The translations under genes and the position numbers were made by a program. From Streptomyces griseiscabiei (lineage in GTDB: Bacteria; Actinomycetota; Actinomycetes; Streptomycetales; Streptomycetaceae), in NCBI RefSeq assembly GCF_020010925.1, contig NZ_JAGJBZ010000005.1, positions 248,001 through 312,000 on the forward strand: DNA of 64,000 nucleotides, in the 5' to 3' direction. The notes beneath the pieces were generated by a model. It had not been told where the DNA came from. It ran no database searches and saw only the letters and a list, made by a program, of their open reading frames with translations. Below are positions 34,686-43,358 of the stretch, one piece after another (position 1 is the stretch's first letter; each line of letters begins with the position of its first letter).

Positions 34686-35207
34686 CTACTGCGGTGTGGA
34701 GCTGTTCTGTTTCGCCCCGGGCCCGGGCCGGTCCTCGCGCCAGGACAGGGCCACGAGCAGCAGGCCGCCGCAGACGATGAAGACGTCGGCGAGGTTGAAG
34801 GTGGGCCACCAGCCGGTGTGCAGGTAGTCGGTGACCCGCCCGTCCGGGGCGCGGTCGATGAGGTTGGCGAGGGCGCCGCCGAGAACGGCGGCGAGCGCGA
34901 TGCCCCATGGCCGGCGGGACGTTGCAGCGGTCCGCCACAGCACGACCGCGACCGCCGTCGTGATCAGGGCAGTGACGGCGACGACGGTCCAGGCCGGGGC
35001 GTCGGCGGCGAAGGAGAACGCGACCCCGGAGTTGAAGGCGAGTTCCATATCGAGCGGTCCGCCCTCGATAGGGGAGCCCGGCAGGGCGCGCTCCGCCCAT
35101 GCCTTGATGCCCAGGTCCGTTCCGGCCAGGGCGGCGGCCAGGGCCAGCAGCCCCGTCCGGCGCTTGAGGGCGCCGGACGGGGCCACGGCTGTGGTGGGGG
35201 CGGTCAC
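34686..35207 (-). CDS. lspA: Lipoprotein signal peptidase (signal peptidase II)
   Basis: 173 residues from GTG 35207, overlapping the CDF transporter stop. Four membrane segments and the aspartic protease motifs are present: FNSGVAFSF, GGALANLIDR and FNLADVFIV with the two catalytic Asp residues. It cleaves prolipoprotein signal peptides. An extra lspA copy within a heavy-metal operon parallels pbrC in lead resistance, where it is fused or adjacent to Pb/Cd efflux genes. The island itself encodes lipoproteins. Confidence 0.9.
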   Translation of the reverse strand: MTAPTTAVAPSGALKRRTGLLALAAALAGTDLGIKAWAERALPGSPIEGGPLDMELAFNSGVAFSFAADAPAWTVVAVTALITTAVAVVLWRTAATSRRPWGIALAAVLGGALANLIDRAPDGRVTDYLHTGWWPTFNLADVFIVCGGLLLVALSWREDRPGPGAKQNSSTPQ

Positions 35208-35908
35208 TTGCAGCCGTCCGAGCAGGAGGAGTCGCCGGTCGCGGTGGCGGGCTTGTCGTCGTCCTCGCAGCCGTCGTCGCAGACGAGTTCGCCTTCCCAG
35301 GCTTCCTTGCCCTCCATGATCGCGAAGGCGGCGATGACGAAGCCGGCGACCGGGTCGATCCAGGTCCAGCCGAAGGCGCCGAACGCGAGCAGGCCGACGA
35401 AGGTGGACACCGACAGCCAGGCGCACAGCTTGGTCTCGGCGGCGTCCGCGACGACCAGGCGGGAGTTCATCTCCAGTCCGGCCTTGCGCTTGGCGCGTGC
35501 CAGCCACGGCATGATCACGATGGACAGGCCGGTCAGGGCGATGCCGACGATCGAGGTGTCGGGCTTCTCGCCGCCGAACAGGTCGCGGACGCCTTCGACG
35601 GTGACGTACGCGGCGAGCGCGAAGAACGTGATCGCGATGAACTTCAGCGCCCGGCGTTCCTTGGCCTCGTCCGGCTCACCGCCCTTGATCTCCGCCAACA
35701 GCCGCACCAGCACCACCACCGCGGCGGCGACCTCGATGCCGGAGTCGATGCCGAACCCGATCAGCGAGACCGCCCCGGCGACCGTGCCGGCCGCGATGGC
35801 GATGACGCCCTCGATCACGTTGTAGCCGATGGTGAACTTCGCGTACCGCACCGCGCGGTGCGCAGCCGGCCCGGTGACATCGGGGACGGAGGCGGGAGTG
35901 GTGCTCAT
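35204..35908 (-). CDS. CDF-like heavy-metal efflux transporter with Cys-rich tail
   Basis: ATG 35908 is used (ATGA overlap with the repressor); 234 residues. Six membrane segments; TM2 carries GFGIDSGIEVAAA and TM5 ETKLCAWLSV, positions where cation diffusion facilitators hold metal-binding Asp/His residues. The C-terminus has a Cys/Asp-rich tail, CDDGCEDDDKP then CSDGC, suited to soft metals. It probably expels Cd, Pb or Zn; metal choice is inferred from the CmtR-type regulator. Confidence 0.85.
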   Translation of the reverse strand: MSTTPASVPDVTGPAAHRAVRYAKFTIGYNVIEGVIAIAAGTVAGAVSLIGFGIDSGIEVAAAVVVLVRLLAEIKGGEPDEAKERRALKFIAITFFALAAYVTVEGVRDLFGGEKPDTSIVGIALTGLSIVIMPWLARAKRKAGLEMNSRLVVADAAETKLCAWLSVSTFVGLLAFGAFGWTWIDPVAGFVIAAFAIMEGKEAWEGELVCDDGCEDDDKPATATGDSSCSDGCK

Positions 35909-36291
35909 CGGGCGGGCTCCTCGGGGGCGGGGTGGGTTCCGTAGGCGGGGCACAGGTCGACGGCCTCGCCGGTCGCGGCGAGCAGCTGCTCGGCTGCGGC
36001 CAGCAGGTCCAGCAGCTCCGGGCGGGCCAGCGAGTGCAACGTGGCCCGCCCTTGCGGGCGGGAGGTGATCAGGCCACAGTCGCGCAGGCAGGACAGGTGC
36101 GCCGAGACCGTGGACTGCGCCAGCCCGACGCAGGCGACCAGGTCGGTGACCCGGGCCTCGCCCTCCGCGAGCCGTTTGAGGATCGCCAGTCGGGCCGGGT
36201 CACCCAGGGACCGGAACAGCGCCACCGCCGCCGAGGGTGCCCCGCACGAGGTGGTGGCCGTACTGCCGACCGCCGTGCTATTCATCGTCAT
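35905..36291 (-). CDS. cmtR: CmtR-like Cd/Pb-sensing ArsR-family repressor
   Basis: 128 residues from ATG 36291 (36285 also possible). The wHTH LAQSTVSAHLSCLRDCGLI contains the two cysteines that correspond to C57 and C61 of mycobacterial CmtR, and the C-terminal AVDLCPAYG has the third ligand, C102. This site binds Cd(II) and Pb(II). It leads the cmtR-CDF-lspA operon and faces a methyltransferase remnant across 48 bp, which must contain its operator. Confidence 0.9.
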   Translation of the reverse strand: MTMNSTAVGSTATTSCGAPSAAVALFRSLGDPARLAILKRLAEGEARVTDLVACVGLAQSTVSAHLSCLRDCGLITSRPQGRATLHSLARPELLDLLAAAEQLLAATGEAVDLCPAYGTHPAPEEPAR

Positions 36292-36339
36292 GGGACGATG
36301 ATAGCTACAACTGCCGATGACATCTATGGGGGTCGTGTC

Positions 36340-36968
36340 ATGCTGATGAACCGGATCGAGACGGCGGCGGTCAACAGCCCCGCCCGCCGGGCCCTGCAAC
36401 GGTTCTACGAGGTCCCGGCGCTGATGAAGCTGGCCGGCGGCCCGCTCGCGCCGGAGCGAGGGCGGTCGAGATTGGCTGCGGTTCCGGGTTCGGCACGCGG
36501 ATGATCCTCGACCACTTCGGCGCCGCGAAGGTCGACGCCCTCGACCTGGACGCCGCCATGGTGGCCAAGGCGAGGCGCCGCCTGGCCGACCGGCCGGGGC
36601 GGGTGCGCCTCGAGGCGGGGGACGCCACCGACCTGAAGGCGGCCTTCGGCGCCGAGGACGGCACGTACGACGCGGCGTTCGACTTCGCGATCATCCATCA
36701 CATCCCCGACTGGCGATCCGCCGTCGCCGAGATCGCCCGCGTCCTGAAGCCGGGCGGGGTCTTCGTCTTCGACGAGGTCACCGCACATGCCCTGGCTCGC
36801 CCCACCTACCGCAGGCTCTTCGACCACCCTGAGCACGACAGGTTCACCGCACGCGAGTTCCTGGCCGAGCTGCCACGCCACGGCCTGGCGGTCACGGGCG
36901 CCTTCACCCGCATCAGCGGCGACTACCTGCTCGGCACCGCCCGAAAGCGGGCAGCGAACCGGGGCTGA
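36340..36968 (+). pseudogene. SAM-dependent methyltransferase disrupted by a frameshift
   Basis: The 5' part (ATG 36340) encodes the N-terminal helices up to GGPLAPERG; the continuation with motif I (VEIGCGSGFGTR), DALDLDAAMV and FAIIHHIPDW is in another frame from about 36462 to 36968. Both parts together make a normal class I methyltransferase of about 210 residues. A shift near 36455-36462 breaks it; a sequencing error there would restore it. Downstream, ATG 36501 could give only a fragment lacking motif I. Next to cmtR, a metal or metalloid methylation role is possible. Confidence 0.72.
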
Positions 36969-37271
36969 GCGTCCAGGCCGCCAGGGCACCGGGAGCCCGG
37001 CTCGTACACCGTCCGGGGTGCGCGGGCAGGGCACGGTCGCGGTCAGGTTCAGCTGGAACAGGCCGTAGCGGTTCGCATGCGTCCGGACCGGCGGGGCCAG
37101 CGGGTCCACCTCGGTGAGTTTCTCGCAGCCCAGGACCTACCACCTCGGCATCGTGTCGACCACTGGCCGCAGTGGGCAGCCAGCGGCGCAGCAGTGCGTC
37201 CGCAGGTGTCGACAACGCCGGACTGACCGCCACCGTCGACCTGCTTCACAGCACCCGAACACCACTCAGTT
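36969..37271. other. Gene-poor stretch with a decayed minus-strand frame
   Basis: No intact gene. On the minus strand, coding-like words (for example LTEVDPLAPPVRTHANRYG, around 37040-37110) are split between frames, which suggests the remains of a gene. The family was not recognised. Confidence 0.35.
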
Positions 37272-37301
37272 TCGATGATTGTCTATGTTGACGCTCATCG
37301 A
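37272..37301. promoter_or_regulatory. ArsR operator B
   Basis: Perfect inverted repeat TCGATGA (37272) / TCATCGA (37295) enclosing the core TCTATGTTGAC, as at 30884-30915; 62 bp upstream of the flavoprotein start. Confidence 0.68.
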
Positions 37302-37363
37302 TACAAGTGTCATGCTGGGCCGCGCAAGCCATCGACAGATGTCGAACCACGCAAGGAGTCGCC

Positions 37364-38761
37364 GTGAACGCGCCCGCCACCACTGAGCTGCCCGTCGTCG
37401 TAATCGGGGCCGGACCCGCGGGTCTGGCCGCCGCCGCCCACCTGGTCGACCAGGGCATCGAGCCCCTGGTCCTGGAAGCCGGCCAGCAGGCCGGCGCAGC
37501 GGTGCGCGAGTGGGCGTACGTGCGCCTGTTCTCCACCTGGGGCGAGGTCGTCGACCCGGCCGCCGAGAAGCTCCTCGCCCCCACCGGCTGGACCCGGCCC
37601 GACCCGGCCACCTACCCCTCCGGCGGCGACTGGGCTGAGCTGTACCTCCAGCCGCTCGCCGACGTCCTCGGCGACCGCGTCCGCGTCGGTGCGACGGTCA
37701 CCGGCGTCTCCCGGGCCGGCCGGGACCGCATCGTCGACGCCGCCCGCGAGCAGCAGCCCTTCGTCGTGCACTTCACCCGCGCCGACGGCCGGGAGGAGCG
37801 CGTCTTGGCCCGCTCCGTCATCGACGCCTCCGGCACCTGGGCCACCCCGTCCCCGGCCGGCGGCAGTGGACTGCCTGCGCTCGGCGAGCGGGGCGCCGCG
37901 GACCGGATCACCTACCGCGTCCCGGACCTGAAGGACCCGGCCGTGCGCGCCCGGTATGCGGGCAAGCGCACTGCCGTGATCGGCTCCGGCGCCTCCGCGT
38001 TCACCGCCCTCGCCTACCTCGCGGACCTCGCCAGGACCGAGGACGGCGCGGGGACGAAGGGCGTCTGGGTCCTGCGCCGGGGTATCTCCGGGTCCACCTT
38101 CGGCGGTGGCGAGGCCGACCAGCTCCCCGCGCGCGGCGCCCTGGGCCTGGCGGCGAAGGCCGCCGTCGACGAGGGTCACGCGGACGCCGTGACCGGCTTC
38201 CGCACCGAGGCGGTCGAGCGCGACACCGACGGCCGCCTGGTCCTGGTCGGCGAGGACGGGCGCCGCCTGGACGCGGTCGACGAGGTGATCGTGCTGACCG
38301 GCTTCCGCCCCGACCTGTCCTTCCTCGACGAGTTGCGCCTGGGCCTCGACGAGCGCCTCCAGGCCCCCGTCGCGCTCGCGCCGCTGATCGACCCCAACCA
38401 GCACTCCTGCGGCACCGTCTACCCCCACGGCCACCGCGAGCTCTCCCACCCCGAGGCCGGGGTGTACCTGGTCGGCATGAAGTCCTACGGCCGCGCCCCG
38501 ACCTTCCTGGCGATGACCGGCTACGAGCAGGTCCGCTCGGTCGCCGCCGCCATCGCTGGCGACGTCGAGTCCGCCGACCGCGTGGAACTCACCCTGCCCG
38601 AGACAGGAGTCTGCGGCGGCGCCGGCCTGTTCGACGTCCCCGACACCCAGGAAGCCGACGGCGGCTGCTGCGCGCCTGCGCCGCAGCTCGTCCAGCTCGG
38701 CGCCCCCGTCTCGATCGGGGCTGCTGAGGAGGCTCCGGCGGGCGGCTGCTGCGGCTCGTGA
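37364..38761 (+). CDS. FAD/NAD(P)-binding oxidoreductase with Cys-rich tail
   Basis: GTG 37364 after AAGGAG; 465 residues. FAD motif VVVIGAGPAGLAAAAHL, second nucleotide motif TAVIGSGASAFTALAYLA near residue 200, and the VIVLTGFRPDLSFL segment of flavin oxidoreductases. The last ~60 residues carry cysteines in pairs (GVCGGAGLF, GGCCAPA, GGCCGS), possible As(III) ligands. It is behind ArsR operator B and coupled by GTGA to an MFS gene. It probably oxidises or reduces a metalloid compound that the transporter exports; the reaction is not known. Confidence 0.82.
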   Translation: MNAPATTELPVVVIGAGPAGLAAAAHLVDQGIEPLVLEAGQQAGAAVREWAYVRLFSTWGEVVDPAAEKLLAPTGWTRPDPATYPSGGDWAELYLQPLADVLGDRVRVGATVTGVSRAGRDRIVDAAREQQPFVVHFTRADGREERVLARSVIDASGTWATPSPAGGSGLPALGERGAADRITYRVPDLKDPAVRARYAGKRTAVIGSGASAFTALAYLADLARTEDGAGTKGVWVLRRGISGSTFGGGEADQLPARGALGLAAKAAVDEGHADAVTGFRTEAVERDTDGRLVLVGEDGRRLDAVDEVIVLTGFRPDLSFLDELRLGLDERLQAPVALAPLIDPNQHSCGTVYPHGHRELSHPEAGVYLVGMKSYGRAPTFLAMTGYEQVRSVAAAIAGDVESADRVELTLPETGVCGGAGLFDVPDTQEADGGCCAPAPQLVQLGAPVSIGAAEEAPAGGCCGS

Positions 38762-39999
38762 CCGATCTGGGCACCCCCACGCGCGGAGCCGCGACCGGAA
38801 CAGGGGACCGGTCGCGGCCCCGCGCCGCCCTGCCCGCCCTCTGCGCCACGCAGATCGTGAGTTGGGGCATCGTCTACTACGCCTTCCCCGTCCTCAACCC
38901 CCAGATCACCCATGCGACCGGCTGGCCGGCCGGGGCGACCACCGCGGCGTTCTCCCTCGGCCTCGTCATCTCCGCCCTCGCCGGGATCCGCGTCGGACGC
39001 ATCCTCGACCGGCGCGGCCCGCGCACCGTCATGACCGCCGGTTCCGTGTGCGGCACCGTCAGCCTGCTGATCGTGGCCGCGGCTCCCAACCTGCCGGTCC
39101 TCTTCATCGGTTGGGCGCTCGCCGGGCTCGCGATGGCCGCCACCTTCTACCAGCCCGCGTTCGCCGCCCTCACCCGCTGGTGGGCCCCCGACCACGTCCG
39201 CGCCCTGACCATCGTCACCCTCGCCGGCGGCCTCGCCTCCACCGTCTTCGCACCCCTGACCGCGACCCTCGCCGACCACCTGTCCTGGCGCCACACCTAC
39301 CTCGCGCTCGCCATGATCCTCGCCGCCGTCACCATCCCGGCCCACGCCCTGGCACTGCGCGCGCCCTGGCCCGAGGCCCCAACGAGCCCTGCCCATAAGG
39401 CCGCCGACGCTGCCGATGCCAGGCGCAGCCGACCGTTCCTGCTGCTCGCAGCCACCTTCACCCTGTCCAGCTTCGCGATGTACGCCGTCGTCGTCGCGCT
39501 CGTCCCGCTCCTGCTGGAACGCGGGTACACCACCAGCCAGGCCGCCTGGGCCCTCGGCATCGGCGGCGCCGGACAGACCCTGGGCCGAACCCTGTACGCC
39601 ACCCTCGCCCGCCGCACCACCGCCACGACCCGCACTACGGTCCTCATTGCACTCGGCGGACTGACGACGGCCGCGTTCGCCGCCACCCCAGGTCCGTACG
39701 GCCTCCTCATCGCCGTCTCGGTCGTAGCCGGCATGGTCCGCGGCAACCTCACCCTGCTCCAGGCCACCGCCATCACCGACCGCTGGGGCACCACCCACTA
39801 CGGCCGCCTCTCCGGACTCCTCGCCGCGCCCGCCCACACAGCATCAGCCCTTGCACCATTCGCCGGCGCCGCCCTGGCCGTGCCCCTCGGCGGCTACGGA
39901 CCGCTGTTCTTCCTCCTGGTCGTCCCCTCCGTGGCCGCCGCGCTCATCGCGCCGTGGACAGCCACCGACGCCATACGCCGTCGCACCCCAGGGCTGTGA
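38758..39999 (+). CDS. MFS transporter coupled to the ArsR-linked flavoprotein
   Basis: Starts at the overlapping GTG; 413 residues with about 12 membrane segments. Motif A form RVGRILDRRGPRTVMTAG between TM2 and TM3, and a central hydrophilic loop (AHKAADAADARRS) between the two halves. Co-translation with the flavoprotein and the shared ArsR operator suggest export of a modified arsenical or related compound. It could equally be an unrelated drug-type pump captured in the operon. Confidence 0.84.
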   Translation: MTDLGTPTRGAATGTGDRSRPRAALPALCATQIVSWGIVYYAFPVLNPQITHATGWPAGATTAAFSLGLVISALAGIRVGRILDRRGPRTVMTAGSVCGTVSLLIVAAAPNLPVLFIGWALAGLAMAATFYQPAFAALTRWWAPDHVRALTIVTLAGGLASTVFAPLTATLADHLSWRHTYLALAMILAAVTIPAHALALRAPWPEAPTSPAHKAADAADARRSRPFLLLAATFTLSSFAMYAVVVALVPLLLERGYTTSQAAWALGIGGAGQTLGRTLYATLARRTTATTRTTVLIALGGLTTAAFAATPGPYGLLIAVSVVAGMVRGNLTLLQATAITDRWGTTHYGRLSGLLAAPAHTASALAPFAGAALAVPLGGYGPLFFLLVVPSVAAALIAPWTATDAIRRRTPGL

Positions 40000-40739
40000 A
40001 AACCACCAAATGCCCTGCAGGCGCAGGTGAACCCGCCCTCGCTCCGATCTTCAACCCGGAAGCGACGCGCGGGTTCGACGGTTGAGCCCTCCAGGAATCC
40101 GCGAACCCGCGCGCTTCCGATCGCGCTGCGGCCAAGATTCGCGGCGACGAAGTCGGACATCGCGGTGCTGAGCGCCGCCTCGCAGAATTCGGAGCATCGC
40201 CCCGCCGACCCGGACAATCCGGCCGTGACTGGCTCGCCCAGGCCCTTGAGGACATCTCGGCGACCGTCGTCCACCACGCTGGCAATCACCGCTTCTGCGG
40301 ACGGTTGCCGCGTGTTGCCGCTCGGTTGACGACGGTACCAGGGCGACGGGGGTCACGGCTGTAGACCACCGTCCAAGGTGCCCAGCGCTGAACTCGGCGC
40401 ATGGGGGGCTCCTTACAACCGGCACACGTGCTCTTCGCTCGCGCGATCTCATCCCTAAGTCGGGGGCTGACCGTGTCGCAGAGTGGCACACGTCGTTGCC
40501 AGGGCATGAAGAAGATCGTCGAGCTAGGCGCGCTCACTCCTTGCTGCCGTGTCCGCCCGGGTCCTTGGCGGGCTGCTGCCGATGGGCTGATGGTCTTCCC
40601 GATCTGACCAGCGGCGCGCCGGGGCGCACCCCGCTCTTAGCCGACGTCCGATGCGCCAGCGATACCCGGGGTTCCTGCCCCTGCGCAGGGCTCATGGACA
40701 CGCTGATTCCGCACAACCACACCCCCCGAAGGAGCAAGC
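40000..40739. other. 740-bp stretch without a supported gene
   Basis: Several overlapping frames on both strands are open, but none combines a ribosome binding site, Streptomyces-like codon use and a recognisable protein. Base composition is slightly lower in GC than in flanking genes. It may be decayed DNA at the end of the resistance island. Confidence 0.4.
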
Positions 40740-41126
40740 ATGTCGAACATCCCTGCTGAGCTGAGGTACGCCAAGTCGGACGAGTGGGTGTCGCCGGCAA
40801 TGGACGGTGCGATGTACGTCGGGATCAGCGACTACGCACAGCAGCAGTTCGGCGATTTCGTGTTCGTTGGTCTGCCCGAGGTCGGCAAGGTTGTCGCGGC
40901 TGGCGACTCTGCCGGTTCCGTCGAGTCGAACACCAGGGCGTCGGAGCTCATCGCACCGATCGGCGGCGAGGTGATCGCTGTAAACGAGGAGCTGTCCATC
41001 AGCCCGGAACGTCTCAACGAGGACCCTTACGCGTCCTGGATCTTCAAGCTCACGCCGTCGAACGCTGCCGACTTTGACAATCTCCTCAAGGCGGACGAAT
41101 ACAGGGCACACATCAGCGAAGGCTGA
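40740..41126 (+). CDS. Glycine-cleavage H-like protein without the lipoyl lysine
   Basis: 128 residues from ATG 40740 after GAAGGAG. The whole sequence follows GcvH: MSNIPAELRYAKSDEW, YVGISDYAQQQFGDFVFVGL, IAPIGGEVIAVNEEL, LNEDPYASWIFKL. At the lipoylation site the normal ESVKAAS reads ESNTRAS, so the lysine that carries lipoate is Thr. It therefore cannot be lipoylated in the usual way or serve glycine cleavage. No gcvT, gcvP or lipoyl ligase gene is near. It could be a repurposed scaffold, for example a sulfur- or metal-related carrier; the function is unknown. Confidence 0.85.
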   Translation: MSNIPAELRYAKSDEWVSPAMDGAMYVGISDYAQQQFGDFVFVGLPEVGKVVAAGDSAGSVESNTRASELIAPIGGEVIAVNEELSISPERLNEDPYASWIFKLTPSNAADFDNLLKADEYRAHISEG

Positions 41127-41412
41127 CATTCGTTTCCCCGGCCCGGACCCTTCGCCCCGAGGCCGTGCAGCCTCCCGTGCGGGGCAGGTCGGCAACCCCC
41201 AGTTACCGACCCGTCCCGCGCCAGGCGCCGCGATGGTGAGGACTGGCCGATGCGGTCTTGCGGTCTTGGTTTGCCCGGCCGATGTAGAAGATGGAGCTGG
41301 CGGTGGGGCGCTGGTCGGCTCCGGTTCTCCCGCAGGCCGCGAGCCGCACAGGGCAGGTGTGTCACCGGATTGGAAGCGTTTCCACCGGTCGGGGCGGTGC
41401 GTTGATGGTGGC

Positions 41413-41736
41413 ATGAAGATGAACCGCACAGCCCTGGGTGCCGCCATGATTGCCGCGGGCCTGCCCCTGCTCCTGGCCGCTCCCGCTCACGCCGACACCG
41501 GCGGCTTGTTCGGCTCCAACGCCGGCACCACCACCGGCAGCACGCCGTCCCTCGCCGACCTCTTCGCCGCCGAGAAGGCCCCCTTCGCGAGCATCGAGGC
41601 CACCGCCAGGGCGGCGGGGGGCCTTTCCGAGGACTCCTGGGAGTACACGAAAAGGGCGTGGACCGTCGCCACGGATGATGTGCAGCAGGTGTTCCACGCG
41701 GCGCAGCAGCCGCTCGGAGCGTCGCAAAACCAGTAA
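41413..41736 (+). CDS. Small secreted protein
   Basis: 107 residues; ATG 41413 is followed directly by a typical Sec signal peptide (MKMNRTALGAAMIAAGLPLLLAAPAHADT, described in part). The mature ~78 residues start with Gly/Ser/Thr-rich sequence, then a helical acidic part (SLADLFAAEKAPFASIEATA) without cysteines. No family was recognised. The upstream gap (41127-41412) shows nothing definite. Confidence 0.7.
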   Translation: MKMNRTALGAAMIAAGLPLLLAAPAHADTGGLFGSNAGTTTGSTPSLADLFAAEKAPFASIEATARAAGGLSEDSWEYTKRAWTVATDDVQQVFHAAQQPLGASQNQ

Positions 41737-42119
41737 CGCATGCCGCGCATCGCTCCACACGGCGTGGGCAGGCCAGTTAAGAACGCCCGGCGGCGTGCTC
41801 GCGGCCGGGGGCCGTGACGTCAGACGTGTTGCGCCATTTCCAAGTCTTCGAAGTAGTACCACTCTGCGGGGGCTCGGGAATGACGTAGTAGCCGGGGTCG
41901 TCGCGACGCGGGTGACGTCCTCGTCGCGGACGCCGTAGCCCTCAATGCGGAGCTGGGTGGAGCGGCGTGAGGCAGATGGGCGGGCGCTCCAGATCGGCCG
42001 TCCTGCAATCTTCCCTCGGATGGCGGTTATTTCCGATCTTGGTGCGGCAGTAGACAAGACCGACGACAGCGGTGCCGCATGCGGTGGCGCTGTTCCCTAC
42101 CACTTCTTCAGGAGGACCC
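41737..42119. other. Intergenic stretch with possible gene remains
   Basis: No intact gene. On the minus strand two frames alternate in looking coding-like (LRIEGYGVRDEDVTRVATT in one, AEWYYFEDLEMAQHV in another), suggesting a frameshifted remnant of unknown type. Confidence 0.3.
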
Positions 42120-42758
42120 GTGGAGCTTGACACATGGAATCTGGACGACCTCGGAGGGGCGTCGGTGTTTTCAGTGAATGGGGGCGGCGGCCTCGTCAAG
42201 CCGCTCATTTTCGCTGCCGACCGCCCAGTCGGTGAGGGTGCCACGGATTTCAGTGCGTTCATTGAAAGCCTCTCAAACTTTCTGAATCCGGTCCCGAGTG
42301 ACTTCACTCGCGGCCATGACCCTGTTCTGGTCGGCTACTTCGACGACGCTTCCACGGTCGATCACCAAGCACGTGTTGTACGGGAGGCGATCTTGAAGGT
42401 GATCGAGAAGCGGAAAGGCGACAGTCGGCTGACGGTGGGCGGCATCGGCCAGGGCGCCCAGGCGGTTCGCCTTGCCCTCGTCTGGCTGGAGGACGCAAAG
42501 GTCGATCACCAGACCCAGACCTACTTCTCCTACAACGGCACCCCGCCTGCCACGAGTCTGGACGAGGAGATCCTGGAAAGGGCGGGCTGGCCCAAGCTCC
42601 CCCGCAAGCTCAAGCTGGTCACAGAAGACTTCACCAGTGAGCTGAAGGACGACGACTTCGACGAGACCATCGTCGGCACCCCCAACCCGGAGTGGAACCA
42701 GGGGGGGATGCTGTTCAACAGACAACTCGTTTCCGCGTTCATGGACAAGCTGAAGTAA
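42120..42758 (+). CDS. Alpha/beta-hydrolase-like protein of unknown function
   Basis: GTG 42120 after AGGAGG gives 212 residues. The centre (LTVGGIGQGAQAVRLALVWL) looks like the nucleophile elbow of an alpha/beta hydrolase, but Ser is absent (GIGQG instead of GxSxG), so classical catalysis is unlikely. The N-terminal half has DPVLVGYFDDASTVDHQARV and the C-terminal part is rich in Asp and Lys (TSELKDDDFDETIVG). No signal peptide. Codon use is less GC-extreme than in its neighbours, which suggests a different origin. Confidence 0.6.
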   Translation: MELDTWNLDDLGGASVFSVNGGGGLVKPLIFAADRPVGEGATDFSAFIESLSNFLNPVPSDFTRGHDPVLVGYFDDASTVDHQARVVREAILKVIEKRKGDSRLTVGGIGQGAQAVRLALVWLEDAKVDHQTQTYFSYNGTPPATSLDEEILERAGWPKLPRKLKLVTEDFTSELKDDDFDETIVGTPNPEWNQGGMLFNRQLVSAFMDKLK

Positions 42759-42833
42759 GAGGTCTTCAGGCCCCGCGCCGGGTGCGCGCCGACCTCGACG
42801 GGGTAGCAAGTGTCGCCGGGTGCGGGAGCGGGA

Positions 42834-43358
42834 TCAGGTTCGGCGCCGCCGGGTGAGATCGGGGATTGTTGCGTGGGCGGCCAACTGCCCACGCAGGCTC
42901 GCGTTGGCCTCCTTGATCTGCTGGTTCTCGACCTCTAGGACCTGGACGATCCGGGCCATGAGCTGGAGTTGTGTGCGCAGGTCGTCGCGTTCGGCGCGGA
43001 CTCGGGCCAGGTCCTGCTGGTCCTTGGCCGCGCGGTTCCGCGCGGCCCCGGATCCAGTCTCTGGGAGGGGCGCGCGGGCTTTGACGAGGGCGTAGAAGAG
43101 GTCCTTGAGCCCGGTGTGCTTGTGGGTGAGTTTGTTGCGCCGCAGGCCGGCTTCGGCGGCCAGCGAGACGACAGTCAGTTTGCCGTCGGAGTGCAGCGGG
43201 GTGCCGATGAGCAGGCGCACCATGGCGTCGGCGATGGCTCGCACCTCCGCGGCGTCTCCGGAGTCGGCGTCGTGGGCGCTGGCGAGGGCTATGCCGACGA
43301 GTTGGGCCAGGGCAGCCTCGCCGCCCGGGTCGGGGCCAGCGTCGCTGGGAGTGCTCAC
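42834..43358 (-). CDS. DUF6262/TnpC-like coiled-coil protein of the recombinase module
   Basis: 174 residues from GTG 43358, overlapping the preceding recombinase gene (GTGA). An HTH-like part (LTVVSLAAEAGLRRNKLTHKH) is followed by a long coiled coil (~residues 110-160, RAERDDLRTQLQLMARIVQV). Its position after three recombinase genes and its form match the small TnpC-type partner of Tn554-like elements, which influences orientation or efficiency of insertion. Confidence 0.8.
   Translation of the reverse strand: MSTPSDAGPDPGGEAALAQLVGIALASAHDADSGDAAEVRAIADAMVRLLIGTPLHSDGKLTVVSLAAEAGLRRNKLTHKHTGLKDLFYALVKARAPLPETGSGAARNRAAKDQQDLARVRAERDDLRTQLQLMARIVQVLEVENQQIKEANASLRGQLAAHATIPDLTRRRRT

Noticed and set aside
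40051..40537. Possible transposase or regulator remnants on the minus strand
   Set aside because: The translations have no recognisable motif and mixed codon bias; too weak to call.
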